Shown here in pieces: positions 9,036 through 17,665 of a stretch of 64,000 nucleotides of DNA. A model generated the notes under the pieces. The model saw only the letters and a program-made list of their open reading frames with translations, was not told the DNA's origin and searched no databases. A program made the position numbers and the translations under genes. This stretch comes from Legionella jamestowniensis (GTDB lineage Bacteria; Pseudomonadota; Gammaproteobacteria; Legionellales; Legionellaceae): contig NZ_LNYG01000012.1 in NCBI RefSeq assembly GCF_001467745.1, positions 228,371-292,370 of the forward strand, read 5' to 3'. The number at the start of each line of letters is the position of its first letter. Within the stretch, counting starts at the first letter, position 1.

Positions 9036-10426
9036 TCAAACTCAAGCGGATGAACCATACTTCTAAGCATTGAGACTTCTGCTTCACGAAGTTCAACATA
9101 ACTCTTGATAAAATCTTTGCTAAATACATCACCTTGCAGTAAGAAATCCTGATCTTCTTGTAGATGATAGACCGCTTGCTCCAGAGAGCTACATACAGTG
9201 GGTATATCAATTAACTCTTCCGGTGGTAAATCATATAAATCTTTATCCATCGGTTGGCCAGGATGAATCTTCTTCTGTATACCATCCAACCCTGCCATCA
9301 TCATTGCCGCAAAAGCAAGGTAAGGATTAGCCATCGGATCAGGAAAACGTACTTCAATGCGACGGGCATTTGGATTGCTTACATGTGGAATACGAATAGC
9401 CGCTGAGCGATTACGCGCTGAATAAGCTAACAGTACAGGCGCTTCAAAACCAGGAACCAGGCGTTTGTAGCTGTTGGTAGCAGGATTAGTTAATGCATTC
9501 AATGCACGGGCATGCTTGATAATACCACCAATATAATAAAGGGCTGTTTCAGATAACCCCGCGTACTGGTCTCCAGCAAACAAATTCACACCATCTTTTA
9601 TTAAAGATTGATGGCAATGCATACCATTCCCATTATCGCCTACTAAAGGCTTGGGCATAAAGGTAGCCGTTTTTCCGTAATTATGAGCTACATTATGAAT
9701 AACGTATTTCAGTAACTGCAGCTCATCTGCCTTTTTCATTAAGGTATTAAAACGTGTTGCTACTTCACATTGATTAGCGGTAGCGACTTCGTGATGGTGT
9801 GCTTCTACAACCATCCCCAATGACTCAAGCGTTAAACAAATGGCAGAGCGGATATCTTGTGATGAGTCTACCGGTGGGACTGGAAAATACCCGCCTTTAA
9901 CACTTGGTCTGTGGCCAATATTTCCGCCTTCAAATACTTTTTCCGAATTCCATTGGCCTTCATCAGAATCTATTTCATAAAAAGAACCCCGAATGTTATT
10001 GCCCCACCTTACACTGTCAAACAGGAAAAACTCAGGTTCAGGACCGAAATAGGCTTTGTCCGCAATTCCAGTAGATTGCAAATAGGCTTCAGCACGTTTT
10101 GCGATGGAGCGGGGATCTCTGTCATACCCTAACATGGTTTGAGGATCAACCACATTACAACGAATAATTAATGTACTATCCTGATAAAAAGGATCAGGCA
10201 GAATTGTCTCTAGATCTGGAATTAGCGCCAGATCTGACTGATGAATTTTTTGCCAACCTTTAATTGACGACCCATCTATCATCTTTCCATTTTCAATAAA
10301 ATCATCATCAACTGCGGACTCCGGAAGGGTTATATGTTGCTCCTTTCCTCGAGTATCGGTAAATCGCAAGTCAATAAATTTTGCATCATGTTCTTTTATT
10401 GCCGCAAGTAGTCTATCTTTACTCAT
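9017..10426 (-). CDS. glnA: Glutamine synthetase type I
   Basis: A 469-aa enzyme that makes glutamine from glutamate, ammonia and ATP, active as a dodecamer. Visible motifs are the beta-grasp N-terminus ([17 protein letters not shown]), the active-site block NGMHCHQSL, the ATP-site region [20 protein letters not shown], and the adenylylation loop [10 protein letters not shown], whose Tyr would be modified by GlnE. Length is that of the proteobacterial GSI-beta class. It has a strong AGGAGG ribosome-binding site. I see no sigma-54 promoter in the 99-bp gap to lspF. The DUF4124 gene overlaps its end. Confidence 0.97.
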   Translation of the reverse strand: MSKDRLLAAIKEHDAKFIDLRFTDTRGKEQHITLPESAVDDDFIENGKMIDGSSIKGWQKIHQSDLALIPDLETILPDPFYQDSTLIIRCNVVDPQTMLGYDRDPRSIAKRAEAYLQSTGIADKAYFGPEPEFFLFDSVRWGNNIRGSFYEIDSDEGQWNSEKVFEGGNIGHRPSVKGGYFPVPPVDSSQDIRSAICLTLESLGMVVEAHHHEVATANQCEVATRFNTLMKKADELQLLKYVIHNVAHNYGKTATFMPKPLVGDNGNGMHCHQSLIKDGVNLFAGDQYAGLSETALYYIGGIIKHARALNALTNPATNSYKRLVPGFEAPVLLAYSARNRSAAIRIPHVSNPNARRIEVRFPDPMANPYLAFAAMMMAGLDGIQKKIHPGQPMDKDLYDLPPEELIDIPTVCSSLEQAVYHLQEDQDFLLQGDVFSKDFIKSYVELREAEVSMLRSMVHPLEFEWYYSL

Positions 10427-10525
10427 TCTTTCCTCCTAGATTGGCCACAGCTAGTCTACCCTAAGTGACTTACTAAACCCAATAGATTAAACTGTTATAT
10501 CTTCAACTATTTTATTAACCAACCT

Positions 10526-11725
10526 ATGGGCGCCTATCATTATCAAGCGCTAAGTAAAACAGGAAATACCACAAAAGGCGTTATCGAAGCAGATTCTGAA
10601 CGTCATGCACGTCAACTCTTGCGTGAACGAGGTATGATTCCCACCCAAATTCGTACTTTAGCTAAACAACAGCTGACTCGCCGAAAAGATAAATTATCCT
10701 CACAGGATCTTGCACTCTTCACTCGTCAATTAGCTACATTACTTGCTGCAGGTATTCCTGTTGAAGAATCCCTGCGAGGGGTAAGTGAACAAACTGAAAA
10801 AGATAAAGTACGTGAATTAATTATAGGCGTTCGTGCGAAAGTTGTGGAAGGATATGCCTTAGCACAAGCGATGGGTGAGTTCCCTAATGCCTTTCCCGAA
10901 TTATATCGTGCAACTGTAGGCGCAGGAGAACAAACAGGACGATTGGATTTAGTATTGGAAAAGCTTGCAGACTATACGGAAAATCAACAGGAAACACGTC
11001 AAAAAATTCAACAAGCCCTTATTTACCCCTCTTTGATGATACTTGTATCCACTGCGATTATTAGCTTCTTACTTGCCTTTGTTGTTCCTAAGATCATTGA
11101 AGTTTTCACCAGTAGTGGCCAATCACTACCCGGCATGACCCAGGTTTTAATTACTATTAGTAATTTTCTTAAATCCTATGGTCTAATTGTGTTATTATTG
11201 TTCGTTTTATTTTTAATTGTTTTCAAAAAAAGTCTTGCAAATACTAATATTCGCACGGGTTGGCACAAGCTTTTGTTAAGATTACCAGTAACGTCCTATT
11301 TGGTTAGATCGGTGAATGTAGCCCGTTATATCCACACCTTTGGCATCTTGTTTGCCGCAGGAGTAAGTGTACTTGAAACCATGCGTGTTTCATCAAGCTT
11401 AGTCACCAATCTTGTAATGCGCAATGCGTTTGATCAGGCAACTATTCGTGTACGGGAAGGGACAGCTATAAGTCAGGCTCTTAAAGAAACTGGTTTTTTA
11501 AATCCAATGGCGATTCATTTAATAGCTAGCGGTGAAAAAAGCGGACAGATTGCGACAATGATGGAGCGTGCGGCATCGCACCTGGATAATGAAGTGAAAC
11601 GACTCATTGACACCGCATTAACGCTGTTAGAGCCATTAGTCATTTTATTGATGGGGGCTGTTGTCCTTTTTATAGTGCTAGCAACTTTATTACCTATCTT
11701 TTCGATGGAGCAATTAGTTACTTAG
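10526..11725 (+). CDS. lspF: Type II secretion inner-membrane protein LspF (GspF)
   Basis: A 399-aa polytopic inner-membrane platform protein of the type II secretion system, which exports folded enzymes in Legionella. It has the T2SSF domain twice (FTRQLATLLAAGIPVEESLR near residue 73; IHTFGILFAAGVSVLETMR near residue 275) and three membrane segments at about 172-192, 222-240 and 372-392. The start at 10526 (MGAYHYQALSKTGN) matches the GspF N-terminus, although the ribosome-binding site is weak. It is the first gene of an lspFGHIJK run and is divergent from glnA. Confidence 0.95.
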   Translation: MGAYHYQALSKTGNTTKGVIEADSERHARQLLRERGMIPTQIRTLAKQQLTRRKDKLSSQDLALFTRQLATLLAAGIPVEESLRGVSEQTEKDKVRELIIGVRAKVVEGYALAQAMGEFPNAFPELYRATVGAGEQTGRLDLVLEKLADYTENQQETRQKIQQALIYPSLMILVSTAIISFLLAFVVPKIIEVFTSSGQSLPGMTQVLITISNFLKSYGLIVLLLFVLFLIVFKKSLANTNIRTGWHKLLLRLPVTSYLVRSVNVARYIHTFGILFAAGVSVLETMRVSSSLVTNLVMRNAFDQATIRVREGTAISQALKETGFLNPMAIHLIASGEKSGQIATMMERAASHLDNEVKRLIDTALTLLEPLVILLMGAVVLFIVLATLLPIFSMEQLVT

Positions 11726-11755
11726 TTTAATTTAGTAAATAGCAGGAGTTTTTGA

Positions 11756-12175
11756 ATGAGTAAAGAAAGTGGTTTTTCATTAATTGAAATCATGGTGGTT
11801 GTAGTGATTCTTGGTATTCTTGCCTCGATTGTTGTACCTAAAATTATTAGCCGTCCTGACGAAGCGAGAGTTGTTAAGGCAAAACAAGACGTTTTGGCGA
11901 TTCAAAACGCGCTTGACCTTTATAAATTAGATAATGGCATTTATCCAAGCACTGACCAAGGATTGATTGCCCTGGTTGAAAAACCCACCTCCAATCCTGT
12001 ACCACGAGACTGGAAACAATATTTACATTCCTTGCCCAAAGATCCTTGGGGCCGTGATTACCTTTATCTGAATCCAGGCGAACACAGTGAGGTTGACGTT
12101 TTTACGCTTGGTGCAGATGGCCAACCCGGTGGAACAGGCATTAATGCCGAAATAGGTAACTGGAATGCGCGCTAA
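11756..12175 (+). CDS. lspG: Major pseudopilin LspG (GspG)
   Basis: A 139-aa major pseudopilin that polymerises into the type II secretion pseudopilus. The prepilin peptidase site SG|FSLIEIMVVVVI is at residues 6-18, with Glu at position +5. The C-terminal part has the GspG features YKLDNGIYPSTDQGLIALV, DPWGRDYLYLNPG and a calcium-loop-like end FTLGADGQPGGTG. It starts behind AGCAGGAG. It overlaps lspH by 11 bp. Confidence 0.96.
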   Translation: MSKESGFSLIEIMVVVVILGILASIVVPKIISRPDEARVVKAKQDVLAIQNALDLYKLDNGIYPSTDQGLIALVEKPTSNPVPRDWKQYLHSLPKDPWGRDYLYLNPGEHSEVDVFTLGADGQPGGTGINAEIGNWNAR

Positions 12176-12641
12176 GGGATTTACCCTGATTGAAATCCTG
12201 GTGGTGTTGGTCATCATCGGCATCACCCTTGGCTTTGCATTATTAGCTTTTGGCGATTTTGGTGCTTCGCGACGAGTCATGATAACAGCAGAGCAATTTA
12301 CCAATTATCTTAAACTTTTGCAGCATCGCGCCATAATTGAAATGAAACCTTTTGGCCTCACTATCAATCAAAATAGCTATCAAACCTTTCGTTATGAACA
12401 AGAAAGCTGGAAACCCATGTCTGCAAAATCGATATTTAAACCTCAAATCTTTCCGGATAATCTTGTTGTGAAATTTCAATCCCCTAAAAGCAACCGTAAA
12501 TATCCCGATATTATTGTCAATGCATCAGGTGATATGACAGCATTTACTTTATATTTCGGCACTATCCAGAAGCCTAATATGGTTACTTTGGTAGGCAATC
12601 ATAACGGACAGATTGCTTTCGTATTTCCTGAAGTATCATGA
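12165..12641 (+). CDS. lspH: Minor pseudopilin LspH (GspH)
   Basis: A 158-aa minor pseudopilin. It has the N-terminal prepilin motif KG|FTLIEILVVLVIIGI, with cleavage after Gly5, followed by the beta-rich GspH domain (FGLTINQNSYQTFRYEQESW). It overlaps lspG by 11 bp and lspI by 4 bp, so translation is coupled. It forms part of the pseudopilus tip complex with LspI, LspJ and LspK. Confidence 0.93.
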   Translation: MRAKGFTLIEILVVLVIIGITLGFALLAFGDFGASRRVMITAEQFTNYLKLLQHRAIIEMKPFGLTINQNSYQTFRYEQESWKPMSAKSIFKPQIFPDNLVVKFQSPKSNRKYPDIIVNASGDMTAFTLYFGTIQKPNMVTLVGNHNGQIAFVFPEVS

Positions 12642-13024
12642 AGCAGTTATCCTCATCGTTTAATGAAAAAGGATTTACATTAATTGAAGTGCTCTTGGCT
12701 CTGGCAATTATCGCCATTGCGCTCACTGCCCTTCTTAAGGCCACGGCGCAAAATGTAGGCAATACGCAACGAATTCAAGAAAAATCAATTAGCCACTGGG
12801 TAGCCATGCAAGGGGTATCCATGGTGCAATTAGGATTATTAAATCCCACATCAAGCCAGGAAATTACTGAATCAACCACGATGTTAGGACAACGGTGGTA
12901 CTTTCGTGTTAAAAGTGGCGCAACTGCCATAAAATCAGTGCAACAAATTACAATAACCGTTAGTAAAAACCAGGCTGGTCCTTTCACCAACCCTTTGATA
13001 GCCTTCCGGTACCACCATGAATAA
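12638..13024 (+). CDS. lspI: Minor pseudopilin LspI (GspI)
   Basis: A 128-aa minor pseudopilin with the motif KG|FTLIEVLLALAIIAI after a longer 12-residue leader, then a short C-terminal domain with the typical GspI pattern (SHWVAMQ, GQRWYFRVK). It overlaps lspH by an ATGA and lspJ by 8 bp. In the T2SS it nucleates the tip complex. Confidence 0.93.
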   Translation: MKQLSSSFNEKGFTLIEVLLALAIIAIALTALLKATAQNVGNTQRIQEKSISHWVAMQGVSMVQLGLLNPTSSQEITESTTMLGQRWYFRVKSGATAIKSVQQITITVSKNQAGPFTNPLIAFRYHHE

Positions 13025-13634
13025 AAAATCAGGGTTTACCTTAATTGAAATTTTGATCGCTCTGGCAGTATTTGCCATTTTGGCAACAGTGACTTCTTCT
13101 GTGATGTATTATGCTTTCAATACCAGGGCAAGAGTAAACCAACAGGCTGATCGACTTAATACAGTGCAACTCGCTTTACTTTTGCTAGAAAGAGATATTA
13201 CACAAGCAATTCCTCGTGCAGTTTTTGGCAATGAAATGCATTTTTTCCCCGCTTTTATTGGTCAACCTGCCTATTTTGAACTAACAAGGCTTGGTCTTGA
13301 AAACCCTCATAGTCTTGAAAAGAGAAGCAACCTGCAGCGTCTTGCTTATGTTTGCAAAAATAATCAGCTTATACGCCGTATTTGGCCAACACTTGATACC
13401 ACCAATAGAGATAGATATGAAGACAGAATTGTTCTAGATAATCTTACTGCATGCCGATTTGCCTATCTCAATCATAATTTACAGGTTCTACCCGAATGGC
13501 GTGAAAATGCCGTTCGCCAAAATCAAAAGACAGAGCCATTGCCCAAGGCAATTCAAATTAATCTGACACTAAGGGATTGGGACAAAATCAGTTTACTTTT
13601 TATTATTCCTGAGGCTTTGTATGCTGAGCAATAA
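13017..13634 (+). CDS. lspJ: Minor pseudopilin LspJ (GspJ)
   Basis: A 205-aa minor pseudopilin. Its prepilin motif is SG|FTLIEILIALAVFAILA, and the body contains the GspJ block LLLLERDITQAIPRAV. The length matches GspJ. It overlaps lspI by 8 bp and lspK by 14 bp. Confidence 0.94.
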   Translation: MNKKSGFTLIEILIALAVFAILATVTSSVMYYAFNTRARVNQQADRLNTVQLALLLLERDITQAIPRAVFGNEMHFFPAFIGQPAYFELTRLGLENPHSLEKRSNLQRLAYVCKNNQLIRRIWPTLDTTNRDRYEDRIVLDNLTACRFAYLNHNLQVLPEWRENAVRQNQKTEPLPKAIQINLTLRDWDKISLLFIIPEALYAEQ

Positions 13635-14562
13635 ATCGAAACAAACTGGAAGTGCCCTCATCTCGGCATTATTTATCATGACCATGGTTGCCATTGCTGC
13701 CACAGCGATGAGCTCTCGCCTGCAGCTGGATATTAACCGAGTTCGTCTAGGCATACTTAGTGATAAACTTTACTTGGCTTCTCAGGCAGTTTCTTTCTGG
13801 TCGTTGAATCAATTGAGTATGAAAAAAAACTATACAAGTAGTGACAGCGCAGGAAAAATTCTTGAGTTTCCTCGAAAATTACAAACAATTTATCCGGAGC
13901 TAATAATAAAAGGGAGTCTATATGATTTGCAATCACGCTTTAATTTAAACAATTTAACCGATAAAAAATATGCCTCTACGTTCCTAAAATTATTAGAGAA
14001 AACTCCCACCAAACTTAATCCAGCGCAAAGAGGACAACTGGTATTAGCCATTTACAACTGGATAACCCCCTATCAACCCGGAAGAGGCCAGGATGAGTTT
14101 CTAAACTATTATTTGCATCAAAAACCACCTCATTATCCTGCCCAACAATTGCTGCAACATTTATCTGAATTCCGGCTGATAAAAGATGTAAATGCACAAC
14201 TTTATATGACGTTAGCGAACTTTCTAACGGTACTTCCAGAAGTAACGCCAATAAATATTAACACAACCTCTCCAGAAGTTTTGGCAAGTCTAGGGAATGG
14301 CTTAAATCCATCACAAGTTAATGAATTAATTGAAGCGCGTGGCGATACAGGCTTTCAAGATACTAAACGTCTTGGCCCTATCTTGCAAAAATTGAATATT
14401 CGTAGTGAACAAGTAACGATTGAAAGCCAATATTTTCTTAGCATTGCTTTTGTTTCAAATCAGGAACTAAATTTAACAGTCTATACCGTACTTAAGCGAA
14501 GCAAAGATAAAAAAGGGAATATAACAGTCAGTGTAATACGAGAAAGTTTAAATTCGCCCTAA
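13621..14562 (+). CDS. lspK: Minor pseudopilin LspK (GspK)
   Basis: A 313-aa minor pseudopilin that caps the pseudopilus tip. The N-terminus is TG|SALISALFIMTMVAIAA. As usual for GspK it lacks Glu at +5 and has a large body, with the GspK blocks LYDLQSRFNLNNL and NINTTSPEVLASLGNGLN. It is the last gene of the lsp run; a palindromic element follows 30 bp after the stop. Confidence 0.95.
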   Translation: MLSNKSKQTGSALISALFIMTMVAIAATAMSSRLQLDINRVRLGILSDKLYLASQAVSFWSLNQLSMKKNYTSSDSAGKILEFPRKLQTIYPELIIKGSLYDLQSRFNLNNLTDKKYASTFLKLLEKTPTKLNPAQRGQLVLAIYNWITPYQPGRGQDEFLNYYLHQKPPHYPAQQLLQHLSEFRLIKDVNAQLYMTLANFLTVLPEVTPININTTSPEVLASLGNGLNPSQVNELIEARGDTGFQDTKRLGPILQKLNIRSEQVTIESQYFLSIAFVSNQELNLTVYTVLKRSKDKKGNITVSVIRESLNSP

Positions 14563-14591
14563 GTCGAAAAATAAAAACCTGAGGCACCTTT

Positions 14592-14724
14592 GCACAGGAC
14601 AAAATTTTATATGTCGTCGTTGCGAACAAAGTGAAGCAATCCAGAACAAATTTTTGTTTAAAGATCGTACTGGATTGCTTCGCTGGCGCTCGCAACGACG
14701 CGATCCTAAATTTTTGTCCTGTGC
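14592..14724. repeat. MITE-like palindromic element, family A copy 1
   Basis: This 133-bp element begins GCACAGGACAAAATTT and ends AAATTTTTGTCCTGTGC, giving near-perfect terminal inverted repeats. Inside, CGTCGTTGCGAAC...GTGAAGCAATCCAG pairs with CTGGATTGCTTCGCTGGCG...CGCAACGACG, so most of it can fold into one long hairpin. Similar copies are at 58815-58939 and, decayed, at 15760-16030. It lies directly after lspK and could end its transcript. Confidence 0.75.
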
Positions 14725-14774
14725 GGAGCAGGATCCAATGACGTAAATAGCAGGTAATTGATTTTATTAAATAC

Positions 14775-14895
14775 CCTATTCTATACTGCGCATAAAGTGC
14801 GGTACATCGGCAGTCTATAAAAATATCTTACTAAACAACCAATTACTCTATTTGTTTTGCAACTATCTCTCAGGGATAAACCGTAGTATGTAGGA
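14775..14895. repeat. Decayed family B repeats
   Basis: CTATACTGCGCATAAAGTGC (14780-14799) and AAACCGTAGTATGTAG (about 14879-14894) resemble family B units in opposite orientation. With the family A element they fill most of the 352-bp gap between lspK and the next gene; I see no gene in that gap. Confidence 0.4.
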
Positions 14896-14914
14896 ATAAG
14901 ATTTGTTGCTTTAT

Positions 14915-15616
14915 TTAAGCATCATCAATCATTTTTAACTGCTCTTTTAAGGCTCCATAAGCAGCCTCAATATTGATATAGATTTTATTTCCTAAATAAT
15001 AAGATAAAGAACCATCATCCGTTGCTCTATTAGCCTGCAAAGCAACATTAAACTGCAGATTTTTTAATCGACTAAAATCACGACGCTGAGTTACAAAGTA
15101 AAAATTACGATAGCTTGATTGAGGAATATAATTTAAAGCCTTTGCATCTGTCGCTAGCGAATGATGAGGAAAATATTCTTTTATTGAGTACCCTCGATTA
15201 TTATGAACAGCAATCACTTTTCCTGGGGGAATAGAACATATAATCTCTCTCGCAAGCTTTCTAACCTCATGATGAGCCTCGCGTGAATAGGAGCCGAACT
15301 GTTTTAGAGTTTTTGTAATTCCTTTATTCGTAAAAATACGATTAGGATCGAATTCATAGCGCGTACCATGCAAATAGAAAACAATATTACGATTTCCTGA
15401 ATGTTTTAAAGTGATTAACGTCCCTCCATGGTGTTTTACATATATCTTTGCTGCTTGCAAAGCGGTAACCTCATTCTCGTGCAAATGAACAAGTGTTTTC
15501 CCATGGCCAGGCTGTTTAATAATATTAACTTTTGTATTATCACCCAGTTTCACAGTACAAGTCTGTGCATAAAGGACATGACATACTAAAAATAACAGTA
15601 AGGCAAAATATTTCAT
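14915..15616 (-). CDS. Exported M14-like putative zinc hydrolase
   Basis: A 233-aa protein with a clear signal peptide (MKYFALLLFLVCHVLYA). The order of motifs recalls M14 carboxypeptidases and the AstE/aspartoacylase branch: HENE (His46, Glu49) as HxxE zinc ligands, RYEFDPNRIF (Arg86, Asn92-Arg93), AVHNN (His138) as third ligand, and a late Glu in NIEAAYG (Glu217) as possible general base. The protein is shorter than most M14 enzymes. It stands alone between repeat-rich gaps. A periplasmic or secreted amidohydrolase or peptidase is the best guess; I know no named homologue. Confidence 0.65.
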   Translation of the reverse strand: MKYFALLLFLVCHVLYAQTCTVKLGDNTKVNIIKQPGHGKTLVHLHENEVTALQAAKIYVKHHGGTLITLKHSGNRNIVFYLHGTRYEFDPNRIFTNKGITKTLKQFGSYSREAHHEVRKLAREIICSIPPGKVIAVHNNRGYSIKEYFPHHSLATDAKALNYIPQSSYRNFYFVTQRRDFSRLKNLQFNVALQANRATDDGSLSYYLGNKIYINIEAAYGALKEQLKMIDDA

Positions 15617-15759
15617 AAAAATTTATAGGCTCAAATGGTGCATTATACTTGATTGATTACTATTCAATCAACTTAATATCCCTACTATTAGACTAACCTA
15701 CCTACACGACCTGAGGGTATTTAGCATGAAATTAACGTTAAACTCAAAAAATTACTAGC

Positions 15760-16030
15760 TTGTACGAAACAAAAATTCTAGAATCGCGTCTTTGTAAGCC
15801 CTAGCGAGCAATCTAGTACTATTTTTGCACAAAAACCTGTTCTGGATTGCTTCACTTTTTCGCAATGATTCTATAAAAAACCTTTCCTCTACAAAACTCT
15901 GTGCGAGACAAAAATTTAGAATCACGTCTTTGCGAGCGCTAGCGAAGCAATCTAGTGCTATCTAAACAAAAATCTGTTCTCGATTGGCTTCACTTTTTCG
16001 CGACGACTTCATAAAAAATTTGTCCTGTGC
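15760..16030. repeat. Two decayed family A palindromic elements
   Basis: Two imperfect tandem copies (about 15760-15900 and 15901-16030) contain GCGTCTTTG...AGCGAGCAATCTAG and CTGTTCTGGATTGCTTCACT, and the second ends in TTTGTCCTGTGC. They fill most of the 593-bp gap before the SH2-like gene. No gene is evident in this gap. Confidence 0.55.
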
Positions 16031-16209
16031 AGAGATCAACGAATTGAAATCGAGTAACATAATGATTGTAGGGAGAATACTTTAGTGATGAGTGAAGTTA
16101 TTATTGAATTACCCGTGGTTGTTCTTTGTAAAATCACATAGGCTCATTATTGACCATTTTAAAAAAAGATAGTAACCTCTCTTTTTTATCAATCTATGGG
16201 AAGATAATA

Positions 16210-17319
16210 ATGCCTTATTCAAAATTTACCTATTCATCTAATCAGGCAGGATTAAATAGACAAGAAGTCTTTACCTCTTTAGTAGATGAGTTACAGCAAT
16301 TCCCATATCAACAAGATAAGAATTTTCATCCCGGTGTATTAAACACAGAAAAGCTTCCCCTAAATAAAGGGGAGTGCATCATTCGATCATCTGGCTCAGT
16401 AGCAGGCTGTATTAGTATTGAATATTGTACCCCTGAAGGCATAAGGTATGCTTATCGCTTACAAAGAGTGATGCAGCATCAGATGCCTTTGTTTGAAAAC
16501 AAGTCTGAAGCAAATGACGGTTCGAAAAAAATAGCAACCTCTTTAAACGTCATTGCTCAAAATATGGGCAATCGTGTGCCAGATACTTATGCCACTGCAG
16601 AACGGCTTTCTTTTAGAGACCTAATAGCAGCGCTAGAGGAAATTGGCTTAACAGTGGTTAAACGCCCACCGATAGAAACAGAAGCCGCTTTTCCACATCG
16701 CTTTCTACATCTTTTATTTGCTTACCTTCATACATCTACAACAGGGAATGAATTAAAAAAATATAATGCCTGTAATTTTGCTATTTTTCATTATTATGGA
16801 TTGTCTCGTGAAGTAAACTCAGAGAAACCTGATCGAATTTATTATTGGGTTTATCAAAACAATACAGCACCTAAATTAAGTTCAATTCCTTACGAAAAAC
16901 TTTTAAAATGCGTTAAATTTTATTTACTAAAGAAATATCCTGATCAGCCTTTTTCTGACATTAGTAGTGAATTAGAACAAGTCGTACCTATGAACAAGAG
17001 CGGCCATCGAATCGCTGAAGAAAATCCTTTGATCAGTGCACAATCATTAGAATCTATTGAAAAGGATTTGGTGTACTGGGATCGTCAAAAGCCAGGTAGT
17101 CTGCAACATGACGTTGAAAGCATGGATTTATCCACATTAGACTTTGCAAGAATGTTTGCTAATAATAGCGATAACAATAACATGAAGAGAAGTTCCTCTT
17201 TAGAAAATCTTTGGTGTCGATTATGGTCCACAAAAGAAGAGGAAGAAGAACAGGCAGATAGCCCAGAAGAAAACTACAATACATCCCCTACAGGTGGACA
17301 AAGTTATTCTGGTTTTTGA
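16210..17319 (+). CDS. SH2-like candidate effector
   Basis: A 369-aa protein starting at the ATG at 16210 behind GGGAAGATA; the open frame extends upstream to a TTG at 16150 with no better site. Residues about 20-95 follow the SH2 pattern: a helix (NRQEVFTSLVDELQQ), then GECIIRSSGSVAGCISIEYC, where IIR would be the FLVR strand with the phosphotyrosine-binding Arg, and RYAYRLQ as the next strand. The rest is unrecognised (AEENPLISAQSLESIEKDL). The C-terminus is rich in Glu (EEEEEQ) and small polar residues, like Dot/Icm signals with an E-block. SH2 domains are known in several Legionella effectors. The assignment is by eye. Confidence 0.65.
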   Translation: MPYSKFTYSSNQAGLNRQEVFTSLVDELQQFPYQQDKNFHPGVLNTEKLPLNKGECIIRSSGSVAGCISIEYCTPEGIRYAYRLQRVMQHQMPLFENKSEANDGSKKIATSLNVIAQNMGNRVPDTYATAERLSFRDLIAALEEIGLTVVKRPPIETEAAFPHRFLHLLFAYLHTSTTGNELKKYNACNFAIFHYYGLSREVNSEKPDRIYYWVYQNNTAPKLSSIPYEKLLKCVKFYLLKKYPDQPFSDISSELEQVVPMNKSGHRIAEENPLISAQSLESIEKDLVYWDRQKPGSLQHDVESMDLSTLDFARMFANNSDNNNMKRSSSLENLWCRLWSTKEEEEEQADSPEENYNTSPTGGQSYSGF

Positions 17320-17379
17320 TTAACTCAGTATAAAACTTTAAGCTAAGATATTCCGGTCATTTCAAACGTGGAGGGAACC

Positions 17380-17655
17380 ATGAGTAAACAGCTGTGCATG
17401 CACTGTTATATTTCAGGAAAAGTGCAGGGAGTCTGGTTTCGAGCCTCAGCCCAGGAAGAGGCAAAAAAGCTAGGAATTAATGGCTGGGCACGAAATTTGG
17501 CCGATGGGCGGGTCGAAATTCTTGCTTGTGGTGATCAAAAACAGCTTGAAAAATTTGAGCACTGGTTAAAAAATGGGCCGCCTCTCGCTGAGATTACCAG
17601 TTATAGCCGAGAAGATCTGGCCTGGAAGGAATACAGCGGATTCGATACATTCTGA
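17380..17655 (+). CDS. Acylphosphatase
   Basis: A 91-aa cytosolic enzyme that hydrolyses acyl phosphates. It has both signature motifs: GKVQGVWFRASAQEEA with the catalytic Arg, and GWARNLADGRVEI with the catalytic Asn. The ATG at 17380 is chosen because GGAGGG precedes it by 6 bp; an in-frame GTG 12 bp earlier overlaps that site. It converges with the Sel1-repeat gene 10 bp downstream. Confidence 0.95.
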   Translation: MSKQLCMHCYISGKVQGVWFRASAQEEAKKLGINGWARNLADGRVEILACGDQKQLEKFEHWLKNGPPLAEITSYSREDLAWKEYSGFDTF

Positions 17656-17665
17656 GAACAATCCG

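Noticed and set aside
14592-14724. CRISPR-like array
   Set aside because: The repeats are a single inverted pair and not direct repeats with regular spacers; no cas genes are seen anywhere in the window.
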